Part shown: positions 1-10,935 of the stretch, one piece after another
Position numbering within the stretch: the first letter of the stretch is position 1
Layout: every line of letters begins with the position of its first letter
The notes under the pieces: model-generated
What the model was told of the DNA's origin: nothing
What the model saw: only the letters and a program-made list of their open reading frames with translations
The model's database searches: none
Translations under genes and position numbers: made by a program
DNA from: Brugia malayi
Lineage: Eukaryota > Nematoda > Chromadorea > Rhabditida > Onchocercidae
Direction: 5' to 3'
Assembly (NCBI RefSeq): GCF_000002995.4
Contig: NW_025062476.1
Location: forward strand, 12,088,501-12,152,500
Length of the DNA: 64,000 bases

Positions 1-66
1 TCATTATATTGATAATGAATTAATAATATAATGAAGGCAAATTGATCGGAAAAGAAAAATGAGATA

Positions 67-235
67 TATAAATAATGATGATGAAAAAAAAATATAAAAA
101 AATAAGATAGAATATAATGATGATGAAAAAAAAATATAAAAAAATAAGATAGAATATAATGATGATGAAAAAAAAATATAAAAAAATAAGACAGAATATA
201 ATGATGATGAAAAAAATATAAAAATAAGATAATAA
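67..235. repeat. 42-bp minisatellite, about 4 copies
   Basis: The unit contains AATATAATGATGATGAAA followed by an A-rich tract and ATAAGATAG. Copies start near 69, 111, 153 and 195, with small length changes in the A run and one T-to-C change (ACAG for ATAG) near 191. Because 42 is divisible by three, the minus strand reads as a long Ile/Phe/Tyr-rich open frame, which is an artefact. Confidence 0.9.
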
Positions 236-1732
236 TACCATTAATGAAAATGAAATAATAAATAAAATTTGTTCGATTTATTGGAACTAAATATTACTAT
301 TCATCCTATAAATGAACTAAATAACCTTTGCACTTAATTGTTTTTTTAAAAAATTTTACTTTTTTTTTTTTTTTTTTTTTTTTGTTGTAATAAAAGATTA
401 AAACGAAATAGCACAATTTGACAGAGTAATTCCTACTTACTTTAAAACATTACATTATTGATAATTGATAAAAGTAAACTCAGCTTGTGTAAGAAACAGA
501 AAAAGACAACGAATTTACGAATTAACAAAATACTGTGACATGTCACTTTGGTTATCATTGCTCATATGTCAAAGGTTAATTAGATTAAGTACATTCCATC
601 AACATTTTAACCTCAAATCAATAATGCATTGCGGTATTAATTTATTAATCTATTAATTGTTATCATTATTATTATCATCATTAACATTATTGAAATACTA
701 ACATAATTTATATGTGTAAATAAATAGAAGTTATATGATTATTATTGCTTATCATGAATTTAATTTTCTATAAATTTAAAGTGTTAAATTTGCTTCTGGC
801 TCTCTCTTTTTTTTTTGAAGTTTTTTTTTTCTTTTTCTTCTTCGTTATTCATTTTTTTTTTTTCAATTAAAAACTTTACTACACTTAGACGAATATTTTT
901 GCATTAGAATGATAATTTTCTTTTCTTTTTTTTAGTGATCATTTCAGCATTTTAATTAGCAAAAAATTTACTTAAGTATTACTATAATTTATTTGGGCAA
1001 TAAAAAACAAATATGTAATAACTGTACAATTAATACAACTAAAATACTAAAATAACAACCTATCTCTGAGATTAATGATAATATCTCAAAAAATTATTCT
1101 TTTTTTTTATTTTACGTTTGTTTACTTCTATCACGTGAAATAAAAATTACATAAAATAAGCAATAGTTATTTGAGAAAAAAGTAAGCCTAATACTTTAAT
1201 TGTAAAAAAAAAAAAAAAAAGTGATTTAAGTTTTTAGAAATTTCAATAGAAGAGAATAAGGATTGTTTTAAAAATTAATATTACCGCTGTAAATTTATGT
1301 AATTTATAAATGAATACAATATTTCATGAAAGTTATATCATAAAGTATATCATAAATTTTTATCGGAAAAAAATTTACTGCATATTTACTACTTCTTTGA
1401 TTAGTTATCATTAAGCTTTATGATAAATATACATCACAATTGTCACTAATCATTCACTCAAACAATATTGCACACAAAATTTAATTGGGTTCTGGACGAA
1501 ATTCAAATAATTCGCTGTACGATATTACACCAAAATTCCCGTCATTTTCACCAACAATTTTACATTCTTTTAACACAATTTTCGACATAAATCAAAATTT
1601 ATCAGTGTAACTTCTCCTCTTCGATTAATAACAATTTAAAATGCGCCGATTTCTGAAACTAATTCTAAATGATTTTTTCTTTTTTCATTAATAGTTAAAT
1701 CACTAATTAACTTACTCAAACAACTTAACTAG

Positions 1733-1736
<4 letters not shown>

Positions 1737-1763
<27 letters not shown>
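1737..1763. repeat. (GT)n microsatellite
   Basis: An uninterrupted GT dinucleotide run of about 13 repeats in intergenic DNA. No gene context is visible. Confidence 0.95.
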
Positions 1764-1765
<2 letters not shown>

Positions 1766-2562
1766 ATACTACGAATTCCTCAATACAACTTCCCATTACA
1801 CTTATCATAGATCACAAAGAGCAGAAAAAAAGCAAGAAAAATCGTTAATAAATCGACGCGGAAGGTGCAACTAATATCACTATTACCTGTCGCTGAATAT
1901 TATAAATCCCCGAAAGAGTATTGAGTATTTGTTTAATTCTAAATATTGCTCTGATTAATTTTAACAATCACTAAAAACATAACTGAAGAGTTTGCAAATC
2001 CACTTAAGTGCACTTACTATTATGATAATCCCACATCAGTGAATCAAAAATTGTCAAATTGAGTTATACTAACATTGAATGCATCGACTATAAAGCACTA
2101 CGACTCACTAATAAAAATGAAACATTTGACTGTTCATAGATTCAGCCAAGATAGAGCGCTGATATGCGATATTTTGTGTTCGACAAACGCTATAGCAGAA
2201 GATTTAACAATGAATACTATGTAATAATTTATTGTGGAAACAATTCTCTGCACTTGTAAATTCAAACCTTTCTAATATTATCAAATAAATTCTATAGGAA
2301 AGAGCAAGATTAATCACTGATTCAACATTATCTTTTATTATCATATGCAAATTTTTTTAATTAGTCATTTGTTTAGTTTATTTCTATACTACATTAAATA
2401 TCCCGCTATCCAATCAAATTTCAAACAATCAGCAGAAAAAGAGAGGAAAAAATATATATAAATATATACATATACAAGCCAAATAACGATTAAAACTTTG
2501 CAAACTGTGTATTAGTGTGTTTATGAGCATTATGCTGTGAGGTAGGAAAATTATGGTTTCGG

Positions 2563-3723
2563 TCATATATTTTCCGCAACACCATTGCTTAAAGCAGTGA
2601 GCTTGTTGCTGAGTTTATTAGCAAACTGATTTCGGAATTCCGGTGATATTACATTTAGCAGTTGATAAATCGTCTCGAAATAACGGGTATGCAAATCGAG
2701 CTGCCGATAATCGCCATTCATACTATCGTGACGATCTGATGCCACACGCCATCCACGTTGCGTCAATTCAATACAGTACATACGATCTGATAACATTAAA
2801 GTAATAATTGATTGAAGTAAAATCAGATTGGCTAAACTCCAAAATTTCGTGCAAATCGTGAAAAAATGAATTATTATATAAATTTCCGCCACAGTTTTAC
2901 AAACGACAGATAACACGCTACTGCTCCTTCATTTGTTCCATATCCTATTCAACTTCAGAGGAACCCTGGACCTGTAGATATTGATTCGAGAAAGATTTCA
3001 ATAACGCAAACAAATAGAATAAATGTGCAAATCATAATTAAGTTACGAAAATAAGTAGTTTGAGATACAGAAACAGACGAGAGTTGTGCTCACTACTTAG
3101 CAGAAACTCGGAATATGGTATGAATGTGATGCGATAACACCCGCAAGATTTTTCTAATTGTATAAATCAAACTGATGAATAATGAATTGAAGAAATAAGT
3201 GCACTATTTTAACTAGAATTAGATGAAAGAACAGAAATACCTTCCAGCGTGATCAGATTCATAAAAATCAAATCAGCAGTTCGCGGTAATGCTTCTGGCA
3301 AAGATATCATTCGTACAGCAAAACCAATTTCACGAATTGCTGCAAGAGCCTCCTTTTCCAAAATCGAATCACCCAATCCAAAATCTGCACACTGTTCGGC
3401 AATATCACTGTAAATGCAATTTCTATTGCATAACTTCTTGAATAAAATCAAACAAATCCAAATATCGCTAAACCCGACTAGCAATTAATTAAATGCAATA
3501 GCTTTACGATTAAAGTTTCCACTTTTATGAAGACCACCATATTCTTTTCCGCATAGATACTCTTAAGTTGTACTGAGCTTACATTATAACATCTAATTTC
3601 ATTAAATCCATACTTCAGTATATCCGTAATTTGTTCGGGTGATAATGCTGATGATTGCATTTTTTTATTATTACTGCTCTCTTCCGAACTGAATTCTAAT
3701 AGAGGCCTACTAGGGCCATCCAT
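2563..3723 (-). CDS. GSKIP: GSKIP-like protein (GSK3-beta interaction protein domain)
   Basis: Small adaptor of the GSKIP family, which in animals binds GSK3-beta through a C-terminal helix and PKA regulatory subunits. Exons on the minus strand: 3723-3583 (start uncertain), about 3407 or 3391 to 3241, and 2786-2563. The last exon reads YCIELTQRGWRVAS, then FETIYQLLNVISPEFRNQF and NKLSNKLTAL, matching the family pattern YCLELTEAGLKV / ETVYSLLDTLSPAYREAF / LLQRLEAL. The middle exon supplies LEKEALAAIREIGFAV, matching LEAEAVVNDVLFAV. Junction 3241/2786 is phase-consistent (ITLE-D-RMYC). The first junction is ambiguous: donor GTAAGC after 3583 is phase 0, but the strong acceptor ending 3408 would create a stop, so a weaker in-frame acceptor (GAACAG, exon from 3391) or another first exon is needed. 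A strong acceptor (GCTTTCAG) at 3762-3769, followed by ATG at 3723, suggests spliced-leader addition. Family call is firm; N-terminus is not. Confidence 0.8.
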
Positions 3724-3761
3724 TTGCTCACTACTGTTTGTTAATAAACATCGATTTGGCA

Positions 3762-4944
3762 CTGAAAGCAGCAGATTAATTTAGATAATTATATTAGGAA
3801 AACCAAAGAATTTCATTACGAAAAAGAAAAAATCATATTCAAGAAACTAAAATAATTATATTGCAATACTGAGTAATTAGACACAAAAATAAAAGAAATA
3901 GATGCGGAAAATTGCATAGAATAGAACAAGAAATGATAAAGCAATTATGCTAATAAATTTCACAAGGAGAAAAGAAAAACACAGAATGTGAATGCAGTAG
4001 GGTATAAAAATTATGATAGAATTGTGATACGATGTGAGCATCTTCTTTAGCAATTTATTGCCAACAAAATGATTACTGGACCTGTCTAGAGAATATTGCT
4101 GGCCTGAAAAGAAAGTACAATTGGCCCTGAATAAAAAGTGTTATTGGCCTGAATAAAGAGCCAACAGAATATACCCTCTATTCAGATTCAATAAGGGTAA
4201 GAAATAGCAGTAATTGTAGGAGTGAAATATATATAAGCATGAAACGAATACTCCATATTTTCATCACTAACACCGCTACAAACATTACAACCCGAAAATA
4301 GTTTAACCCGTGAATTTACCCGCAAAGACAAGCAATGATGTCGGGTTAACATCGCTACACTCATGATGTCTGGGTTCTCTCACAATTTCATATTATTTTT
4401 CAACCTTTTTACAATTGAATTTCTTGCTGGCAAAGTGTTTGGGTATGGTGATTGCGAGTAATGGGTACTTGGGATAATGGGTGCTTGGAGTAGTTACGTA
4501 GTGCTATTATTACGTTATTCACGTGGTATCACTCGTTTTACGTGGTACCATTCTACGCTACGTGAAATTTTATCTTCTTTTTCAAAGTTGGGCGATGGTT
4601 GATGTTTATGAAAGAAGAAATATTTTTATTTCCTCAAATAGTGCAGAAATTTATTATAGCAGAATTTTTATGACAGAAATTTTATAAAATAAAAATGAAA
4701 AAAATAATGTGTAAGATGTACTTTGATATTGAAATTATCAAAAATGGTGTACTTATAACATTTTGGAAAGGATTAGAAAAGGTGTATTAAATTAGACATG
4801 TTTAAAATCTAAGTTATTCAATCTTTTATCGGAATGTTTTTAAAATATTGTCAAATGCTTTTCATGAGTCAAATAAAAATTAGAGTTTGAATATGTCTTT
4901 AGAGTTGTTCATTCCGATATCACTGGTTTATTGGCCGGTTTTGG
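3762..4944. promoter_or_regulatory. Shared upstream region between divergent GSKIP-like and prp-38 genes
   Basis: About 1.2 kb separates the two divergent start codons, so this stretch probably holds both promoters (inference from orientation). It contains a small repeated motif, TTGGCCTGAATAAA-like, at about 4095-4155, and a cluster of ACGTGGTA-like words at 4515-4560. A minus-strand open frame starting at ATG 4364 (MSVAMLTRHHCLSLR...) has a possible donor GTAAAT but does not splice in phase to the GSKIP exon, so it is not annotated as coding. Confidence 0.4.
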
Positions 4945-7192
4945 ATGGCAAATCGAACAGTAAAAGATGCGGTCACCGTAAAAGGGACAAATCCACAATA
5001 TTTAGTGGAAAAAATTATTCGCACACGAATTTATGATTCGAAATATTGGAAAGAAGAATGTTTTGCATTAACTGGTAAGTAACAAAAAAGGAAAATTTTA
5101 GTGATTAGAAAAAGTGCATCCACAATTTCAGAATTGTTCATTCTACTAATATCCAATTGTTTATAAAACTTTAAATAGCAATGAATTTTGAAGTTCTTTT
5201 TGCTTAATATCAATTTATATAATTTGTTTTGAAGCAACTATCCTGATATCACTTTTTTAGACATTTTACATTTTTTGTAGCTAAACTTATATTCAAAAAA
5301 TTTTTGTTTATATGCATAACTTTGATGTTTGATATGCGATGAATGCAAACAAGTTATGATGTAATTACAGCAGAACTTCTGGTAGACAAAGGAATGGAAC
5401 TACGATATATCGGCGGAATCTATGCAGGAAACGTGAAACCAACACCTTTTTTATGCCTGTGCTTGAAAATGCTACAAATTCAACCAGAGAAAGATATTGC
5501 TGTTGAGTTCATTCGGCAGGAAGAATACAAGTAAGTTATTGAGTCTTTAAGAACAAATTTTCAAAATTTCTTTATTACATTACTTTATTTCAGATATATT
5601 CGTGCACTGGGAGCGATGTACATCCGACTTACGTTCACTTCTATTGAAGTTTACAAATATTTGGAACCCCTGTATAACGATTACCGGAAATTGCGAATGA
5701 TGAACAATGAAGGAAGTAAGCTGAAAATTGAAACGCTCTCTTTATGACTAATCTGCGTAGATAAAATTTCAAATTGAAATAATTCTTTTTTTTATAGGAT
5801 TTGAAATTGTTCATATGGATGAATTTATTGACAGTTTGTTACGTGATGAACGGTACTGTGATATTCATTTGCCGAGAATACAGGTATTCTAATCTTCTTG
5901 CTTTTTTTCGTTGATTTCTGCACAATTTATTTTTCTACCATATTGTCAACGGTACGGTAATCTTTATGAATAATGTCAACCTAGCGTATAGAAACCATAT
6001 AGTAGAGCAGTAAGATGTATTGTGCTAATTACACAAAAGTTTTGATTTGGAAGTTCGAAGAAATTGGATAACAGTGACCCTGTTTAAATTGCAACATTTG
6101 TTTTCAGTTTTGATGTTTGAGGAGCATGTTTTAACTGCTGGGATATTAGATAATTTTTTTTTGCATTAATTGTAAGGAGAACTGAATATGAAATATGTTT
6201 AATTATAAATTATAGAAACGAATAACTTTGGAGGAAGTTGGAGAGTTACAACCATACGTTAGTGCACTCGATGAAGATCTCGATAAGTTATCATCATCAG
6301 ATTCCGAGGACGATGACGATAGAATTCGCAAAAGAAAAGAACGTTCAAAGGCAGGCATATATGTGATTATATTTTAGGGCCTATCATCATAAGATGTTTG
6401 CTGCTTAATTTTAGGTAAACTATGTGCTTTATTTTTGGTGTAAAATGATCGGTAATTCAGATTTTTGCTTATTACATAGTTATTCCTTCGAAAAGTTTTG
6501 CAACGTTTTTAAGTATGATATTTAACAAAATATTGTTGTTATGTAAAAGATGAAAGTAAGTCAAATATTGCTGACTTTTTTTTCCTTATAGGTTATGCCT
6601 CGCCGACGCAGTTATTCAAGAGAACGTGAACGGGAACGTGATGTGGATCGAGGTAGAGATAGGGACAGAGAAAGAGAACGAGAACGGGAGAGGGAGCGTG
6701 ACAATGATCGTGACAAAGATAGGAATAGAGATCGCGATCGACGTCATCGCACACCGGAGTATCGTGATCGAGGTATTATAGTTTCAGCAAATTAAGTTGA
6801 GCACTTATTTTTAATTAAATTTGGATTAGTTATGTTGGATAATCATGTAAAATTTAATATTGATATTAGCTCATTTAGATGTATCTTTTTCAGTTTTCTT
6901 GCTAATATGTGATGAAGATAGTATTAAAACTCCCTTTTTTTACTGTGTCGTAGAATAGTTTGAGAGAGTTGGAATAGACTTTTTCTTTAAAAAAAAAAAA
7001 AAAACAAAAAAACAAAAACAAAAAGGTAATACACTCAATGGAAGACCCATAGCTGTGGGACTGAATAGCAATGTTTTACAGCGATTTATTTCAAATTACT
7101 ATTATCTTTCTCACTGTTTTTATTTAAATCAGTTAGTTGTAGAACGAAATAGTCGAAAAGACAAGGAACGCGATAAGGATCGAGAGCGGTGA
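4945..7192 (+). CDS. prp-38: Pre-mRNA splicing factor 38A (PRPF38A)
   Basis: Component of the spliceosomal B complex needed for activation. Exons: 4945-5074, 5371-5530, 5594-5715, 5798-5883, 6216-6350, 6592-6772, 7137-7192, giving 289 codons plus stop with all junctions in phase. The start ATG gives MANRTVKDA, then GTNPQYLVEKIIRTRIYDSK and YWKEECFALT, essentially identical to animal PRPF38A. Further hallmarks are KPTPFLCLCLKMLQIQPEKD, KYLEPLYNDYRKL and DEFIDSLL. The conserved PRP38 domain spans about residues 1-175. An acidic linker (SSSDSEDDDD) leads to a C-terminal Arg/Glu/Asp-rich tail (about residues 220-289) of the RS/RED type found in splicing factors. The fifth intron has no good GT donor: the best in-phase site is AAAG|GC at 6351, or GTGATT at 6363. 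The last exon needs the acceptor TTAG ending 7136; the CAG ending 7132 would hit a stop. An AATAAA lies at 7639-7644. Confidence 0.95.
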
Positions 7193-7796
7193 CGTGTGGA
7201 CAATGTTTGACTCGGAAGTATTGTTGGTTCTGTTAACGTTGTTTTTTGTATATTCAGGTGTGTTCGTTTTTCACTGGTTGTTTATTTCGTTAAGTCAAAA
7301 TTGATCTATCACCTTTTATAGTCATTAAGTTGTTAAGTAATCTTCCAAATCTCAATTCCGTCGTCATTATGACATAATGTTTTCTTCCTGATTATTTTGT
7401 TTACATTAAGTTTGATCGGAAATGGTAGTTAGTTTTCATTATTTTTCGACATATAGATAATCCATATTTGTGAAAACGAAGAAATACATATATGAAATTT
7501 TAGCTTTATTTTAATCATTATATTTTTCGATATGAAATTGAATTCAGGCGATTGATTCTGTTTTATCTCGAGTTATTGCTGCATCCAATATAACAAATTC
7601 ATTCAAAGTTAAATGTCCCTTAAATAGTGGATGAAGCAAATAAAGGCATACCAAATAAATATTAGAAATTAGAATTTCATTTGAGTTGTTGATCATTCTT
7701 AGCAGTATGTCTTTTTACAGTAATTTTACTTTTGATTTCTCAAATATAATGTAATAATGAATGTTAAAGCGATACAAAGTCTCAAATTATTTTGTT
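7193..7796. other. Intergenic, convergent 3' ends
   Basis: About 0.6 kb between the prp-38 stop (+) and the MSP-domain gene stop (-). It should contain both 3' UTRs; AATAAA words at 7639-7644 and about 7655 fit prp-38. No open frame of interest was seen. Confidence 0.6.
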
Positions 7797-9296
7797 TTAG
7801 TTTTTCTCTAAACAGTGCGATATTAGAATATAAAATTTCATAGGGATTACTTTTTCTTCAGATGTTATTCCAGTTTCCTTGCAAATTTGCGAAAGACGTG
7901 GTGAAATTTTGAGATTATCAGGATCGTCCAATGCAGGAAATATGACATCCCATGGTTCAGCTTGTTTATATCTGTAAACCTCATGCTTGATGTCTTATTG
8001 TTTGTTTTTATAAGATATGAATATTTGTCATTAAGATTGTAGAGTGATAAATAAAATTGAACCAAAAATATGAAAGTGATGTAGTCATTATGAAGAAAAC
8101 CTGGAAGATTTGAAATAAAAATATTTGGAATTAAGAAGAACGTTGATAATGTTTCTATGCATTCGAATAAACGAACCGATATGATTCAGAACGGTAAGTT
8201 AAAAATTAATATTTTAGATTGTCTTCCATAAATTATGCAATGAGTGTTAGTAATGTGTGAGTTGTTTTCATTTTTCAATTTGAAGAGTTAAATGATTATA
8301 AATTGCTAATTAATCTAATTAAGTGTGCAAATCTCACTTTCATTTTATCAGGTATATTCGATGAAATTTCTAATTTATGCGTATTTATGTATTATAATAT
8401 CCTGCTTACCTAATTGAATATATGATAGGTACGTATCCGAAGCTGAAAAACTGCTCTATTCGATAGTGTAATGACATTCGTGCTTCATGTCTGGAAAATG
8501 CCTTTCTTTCAATAGTAATATTTAAATAAAGTTTAGATGAAGTAATAATTTAGCAGTGGGAACAAAATATTTCATAAATAATACAATCATATGACATAAT
8601 TTTAACTAACTGACTTACTTGTCTATTTGTACCAGTTCAGCAATATATGGTAGTGCTTCAAGATCAAAACGATCACTTCGAGGTTTATTTTTAAGACGTT
8701 TTATCTTAAAACAAATTAAGCTTAAATTATTTTTTCTTTTTTTTTTTTTTTTTTTCACTTCTCAAAGTAAAAAAAGATGATAAAGTAATCAATGTAGTAT
8801 GATTTTGTCTCATCCATTAAACTTATTGTATGGATACCTTAAGCATTAAAGTTTGTTTAGCATCGATAATACCGCCAGTTGGATTTACTCGGAAATCAGA
8901 TGGATGTGTCACTTTAACCTGAAATAAAGAATTTAACAAGCTATATTATAAGAAGTAAATAATTGCTGATGTAAGCTAAGATTATACAGAAAGTAATCGA
9001 AGGAAAAAGAGTAGTAAAATTTAAAGATAGTAACATCAGTTCTTTTTGAAATAATACTAATTATAGTCTCGAAATAATAAAAATGTAATCAGTGACATGT
9101 CAAAAATGCTACAGAAAATAAACAATTAGAATTTGAAAAATATTCCATAATGCAGAAAATTTAAATAATGCAAAAAATTTACTCGAAAAATAATTGGAAA
9201 TAAATTTTCATTGGTAATTTCATGAACATTTATCAATTCTTCAGTGCCGTCAACATAAACAAAATCTGGTTCAATATGAAATTTCAATCTTTCCAT
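7797..9296 (-). CDS. Small MSP (major sperm protein) domain protein
   Basis: Exons on the minus strand: 9296-9183, 8918-8838, 8704-8619, 7971-7797, giving 151 codons plus stop with every junction in phase. The MSP-fold signature is the exon 2 stretch VKVTHPSDFRVNPTGG, then IIDAKQTLMLK, equivalent to the family pattern of a beta strand followed by RYxVxPPxGxLxPxxxxxL. Exon 3 continues with PRSDRFDLEALP, like the SDRFxV strand of MSP and VAP-like domains. The start exon begins MERLKFHIEPDFVYV, fitting the first strand (L.I.P..L.F). The protein ends soon after the domain and shows no membrane anchor, unlike VAP proteins. It lacks the strong identity expected of canonical sperm MSP, so it belongs to the wider nematode MSP-domain family; the role is unknown. 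A possible additional upstream exon (9703-9645) is listed separately. Confidence 0.75.
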
Positions 9297-9644
9297 TCTC
9301 CTCAAATATTATTATTTTTTTTTTTTGGAATATTAGAAAGAGAGGGAGAGAGAGAGAGAGAGAACTATGTACATAGAAGTGAATGGATTAATGCTTAGAT
9401 ACCATATCAGCAGTAATTAAAATAATTTTTACTTATAATGCAATATTTATTTAAGAAGTTGAAAAGATACAAGTAGAAAGATGATTATATTAGAATTAGA
9501 TAAAGCATAAATCAATTTAATTATTCATATGTGAATTTTAAAAAAAAAAAAAAAAAAATTATTCAAATTTAGTGGCAAATTAAATAAATTTTAAACCGTT
9601 ATGTAATTGAATTTTTATGAATTTATTAATACATACTTAATCAA

Positions 9645-9703
9645 TTTTTCATGAGTTACAGCTATCTTCACCGCATCACTAGCAATTTCACTTGATTTCT
9701 CAC
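9645..9703 (-). other. Possible upstream coding exon of the MSP-domain gene
   Basis: Bounded by an acceptor-like AATTTAG and a good donor GTATGT, this 59-nt stretch reads GEKSSEIASDAVKIAVTHEK then LIK, with codon use unlike the flanking A/T-rich DNA. It would join in phase to the 9296 exon (AA|G AGA ATG) if the weak acceptor TTTGAG is used. No exon further upstream was found, so the 5' end of the gene remains open. Confidence 0.35.
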
Positions 9704-10615
9704 CCTAAATTAATTTTTTTTTATTTTTATTTTTTTAAATTTCAATTCAATAACTAAAATTTTGATCAGAGTTAATACAATGTTATCAATTCATTTGAAT
9801 ACTATAAATTAAAAGATCACAAAATGAAATGTGTAATTCAAAAATGACTTTTTCATTTTGAAAAAATTCATTTCATTAAATGTATACCATGCGATTTTCG
9901 ATTTGATTGTTTGAATAATTATTCTGAAATTGAAACAATTAAATAATTTATTAATGATTAAATATCGATTATTAATGATGCTATAAAAGAGTGTAAAATT
10001 TAAATATTTATTTATTCGTTGATTATTATTGAAAAAAACGGTTAAATGTTGGCTAAATTTAGGTAACATTAGAAGTGCAAAAAGACTTTATGAATTGAAG
10101 TAAACAATTTCATTTGTATATTTAACAGTTTCCAATTTCATTTTATATTAGATTTATATTTTACATTTTATATTTATATTTTTTTATATAACCAGAAAAG
10201 ATAATAGCAAATAAGCAGTTCTTACAAATAAATTATTAAATAACTAAAAAACTGCCAATAATCATATCCATTTGATGAATTTAAAGTAAATAATGAAATT
10301 ATTGAATTAATATAAATAATTAAAACATTTTGAAAATAATTAAATTTAATTTGCGATATTTATTTCTTTTTGAAAAATTGTTAAATTTGTTGTTAATCAA
10401 TGATACTGCTAAAAAAGCAACATCACCTTACAGCTGAATAATTTTGTGCATTAAATGAAAGCAAATAATAGTTTGATTAAAAATGAAAAAATTCATTTCA
10501 TTTAAAAAAAAAAAAAAAGATAATTTCAGTAATTTGCATTTATATTTCTTAGGAAAGAAAAAAAATGCTAGAAATAATTGAAATAATTGAATTTTTCAAT
10601 ATAATTATTAAAATT
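9704..10615. other. Intergenic, divergent MSP-domain and tetraspanin genes
   Basis: About 0.9 kb of very AT-rich DNA between the two divergently oriented genes. A minus-strand open frame at 9809-10069 is Phe/Asn/Lys-rich and shows no recognisable content. Presumably contains the promoters, but no specific element can be named. Confidence 0.45.
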
Positions 10616-10736
10616 ATGAAACGGCCAAGTGGTTTATCGATAGCATTAATGTTAATGGTTTTGAAAAGTTGTATTGTTTTCATCGGTTAATGAGTATTTC
10701 ATTTTTGTTATTTCTTGTTACTATTATTATTTGCTA

Positions 10737-10775
<39 letters not shown>

Positions 10776-10863
10776 TTTATTACTATTATTATTATTATTA
10801 TTGTTATTATTATTATTATTATTATTACTATTATTTTTATTACTATTATTATTATTATTATTA

Positions 10864-10935
<72 letters not shown>

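Larger units (their letters stand above)
1..2562. other. AT-rich intergenic region, no confident gene
   Basis: Low-complexity, A/T-homopolymer-rich DNA with no multi-exon gene that I can support. It holds the 42-bp tandem repeat near the left edge, a GT microsatellite at about 1737-1763, and two short open frames of 35 codons discussed as findings (minus 1481-1588, plus 2117-2224). A TTTATT (AATAAA on the minus strand) near 2334-2339 could be the polyadenylation signal of the GSKIP-like gene that ends at 2563. The longer open frame at 465-656 (+) has no recognisable content and is probably chance. Confidence 0.6.

Noticed and set aside
20..241. Minus-strand ORF rich in Ile, Phe and Tyr
   Set aside because: It is a translation of the 42-bp tandem repeat; periodic and compositional only.
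1600..1640. Kinase-like fragment NRRGEVTLINFDLC on the minus strand
   Set aside because: Only about 20 residues between stops, no flanking kinase motifs, and in a different frame from the neighbouring ORF.
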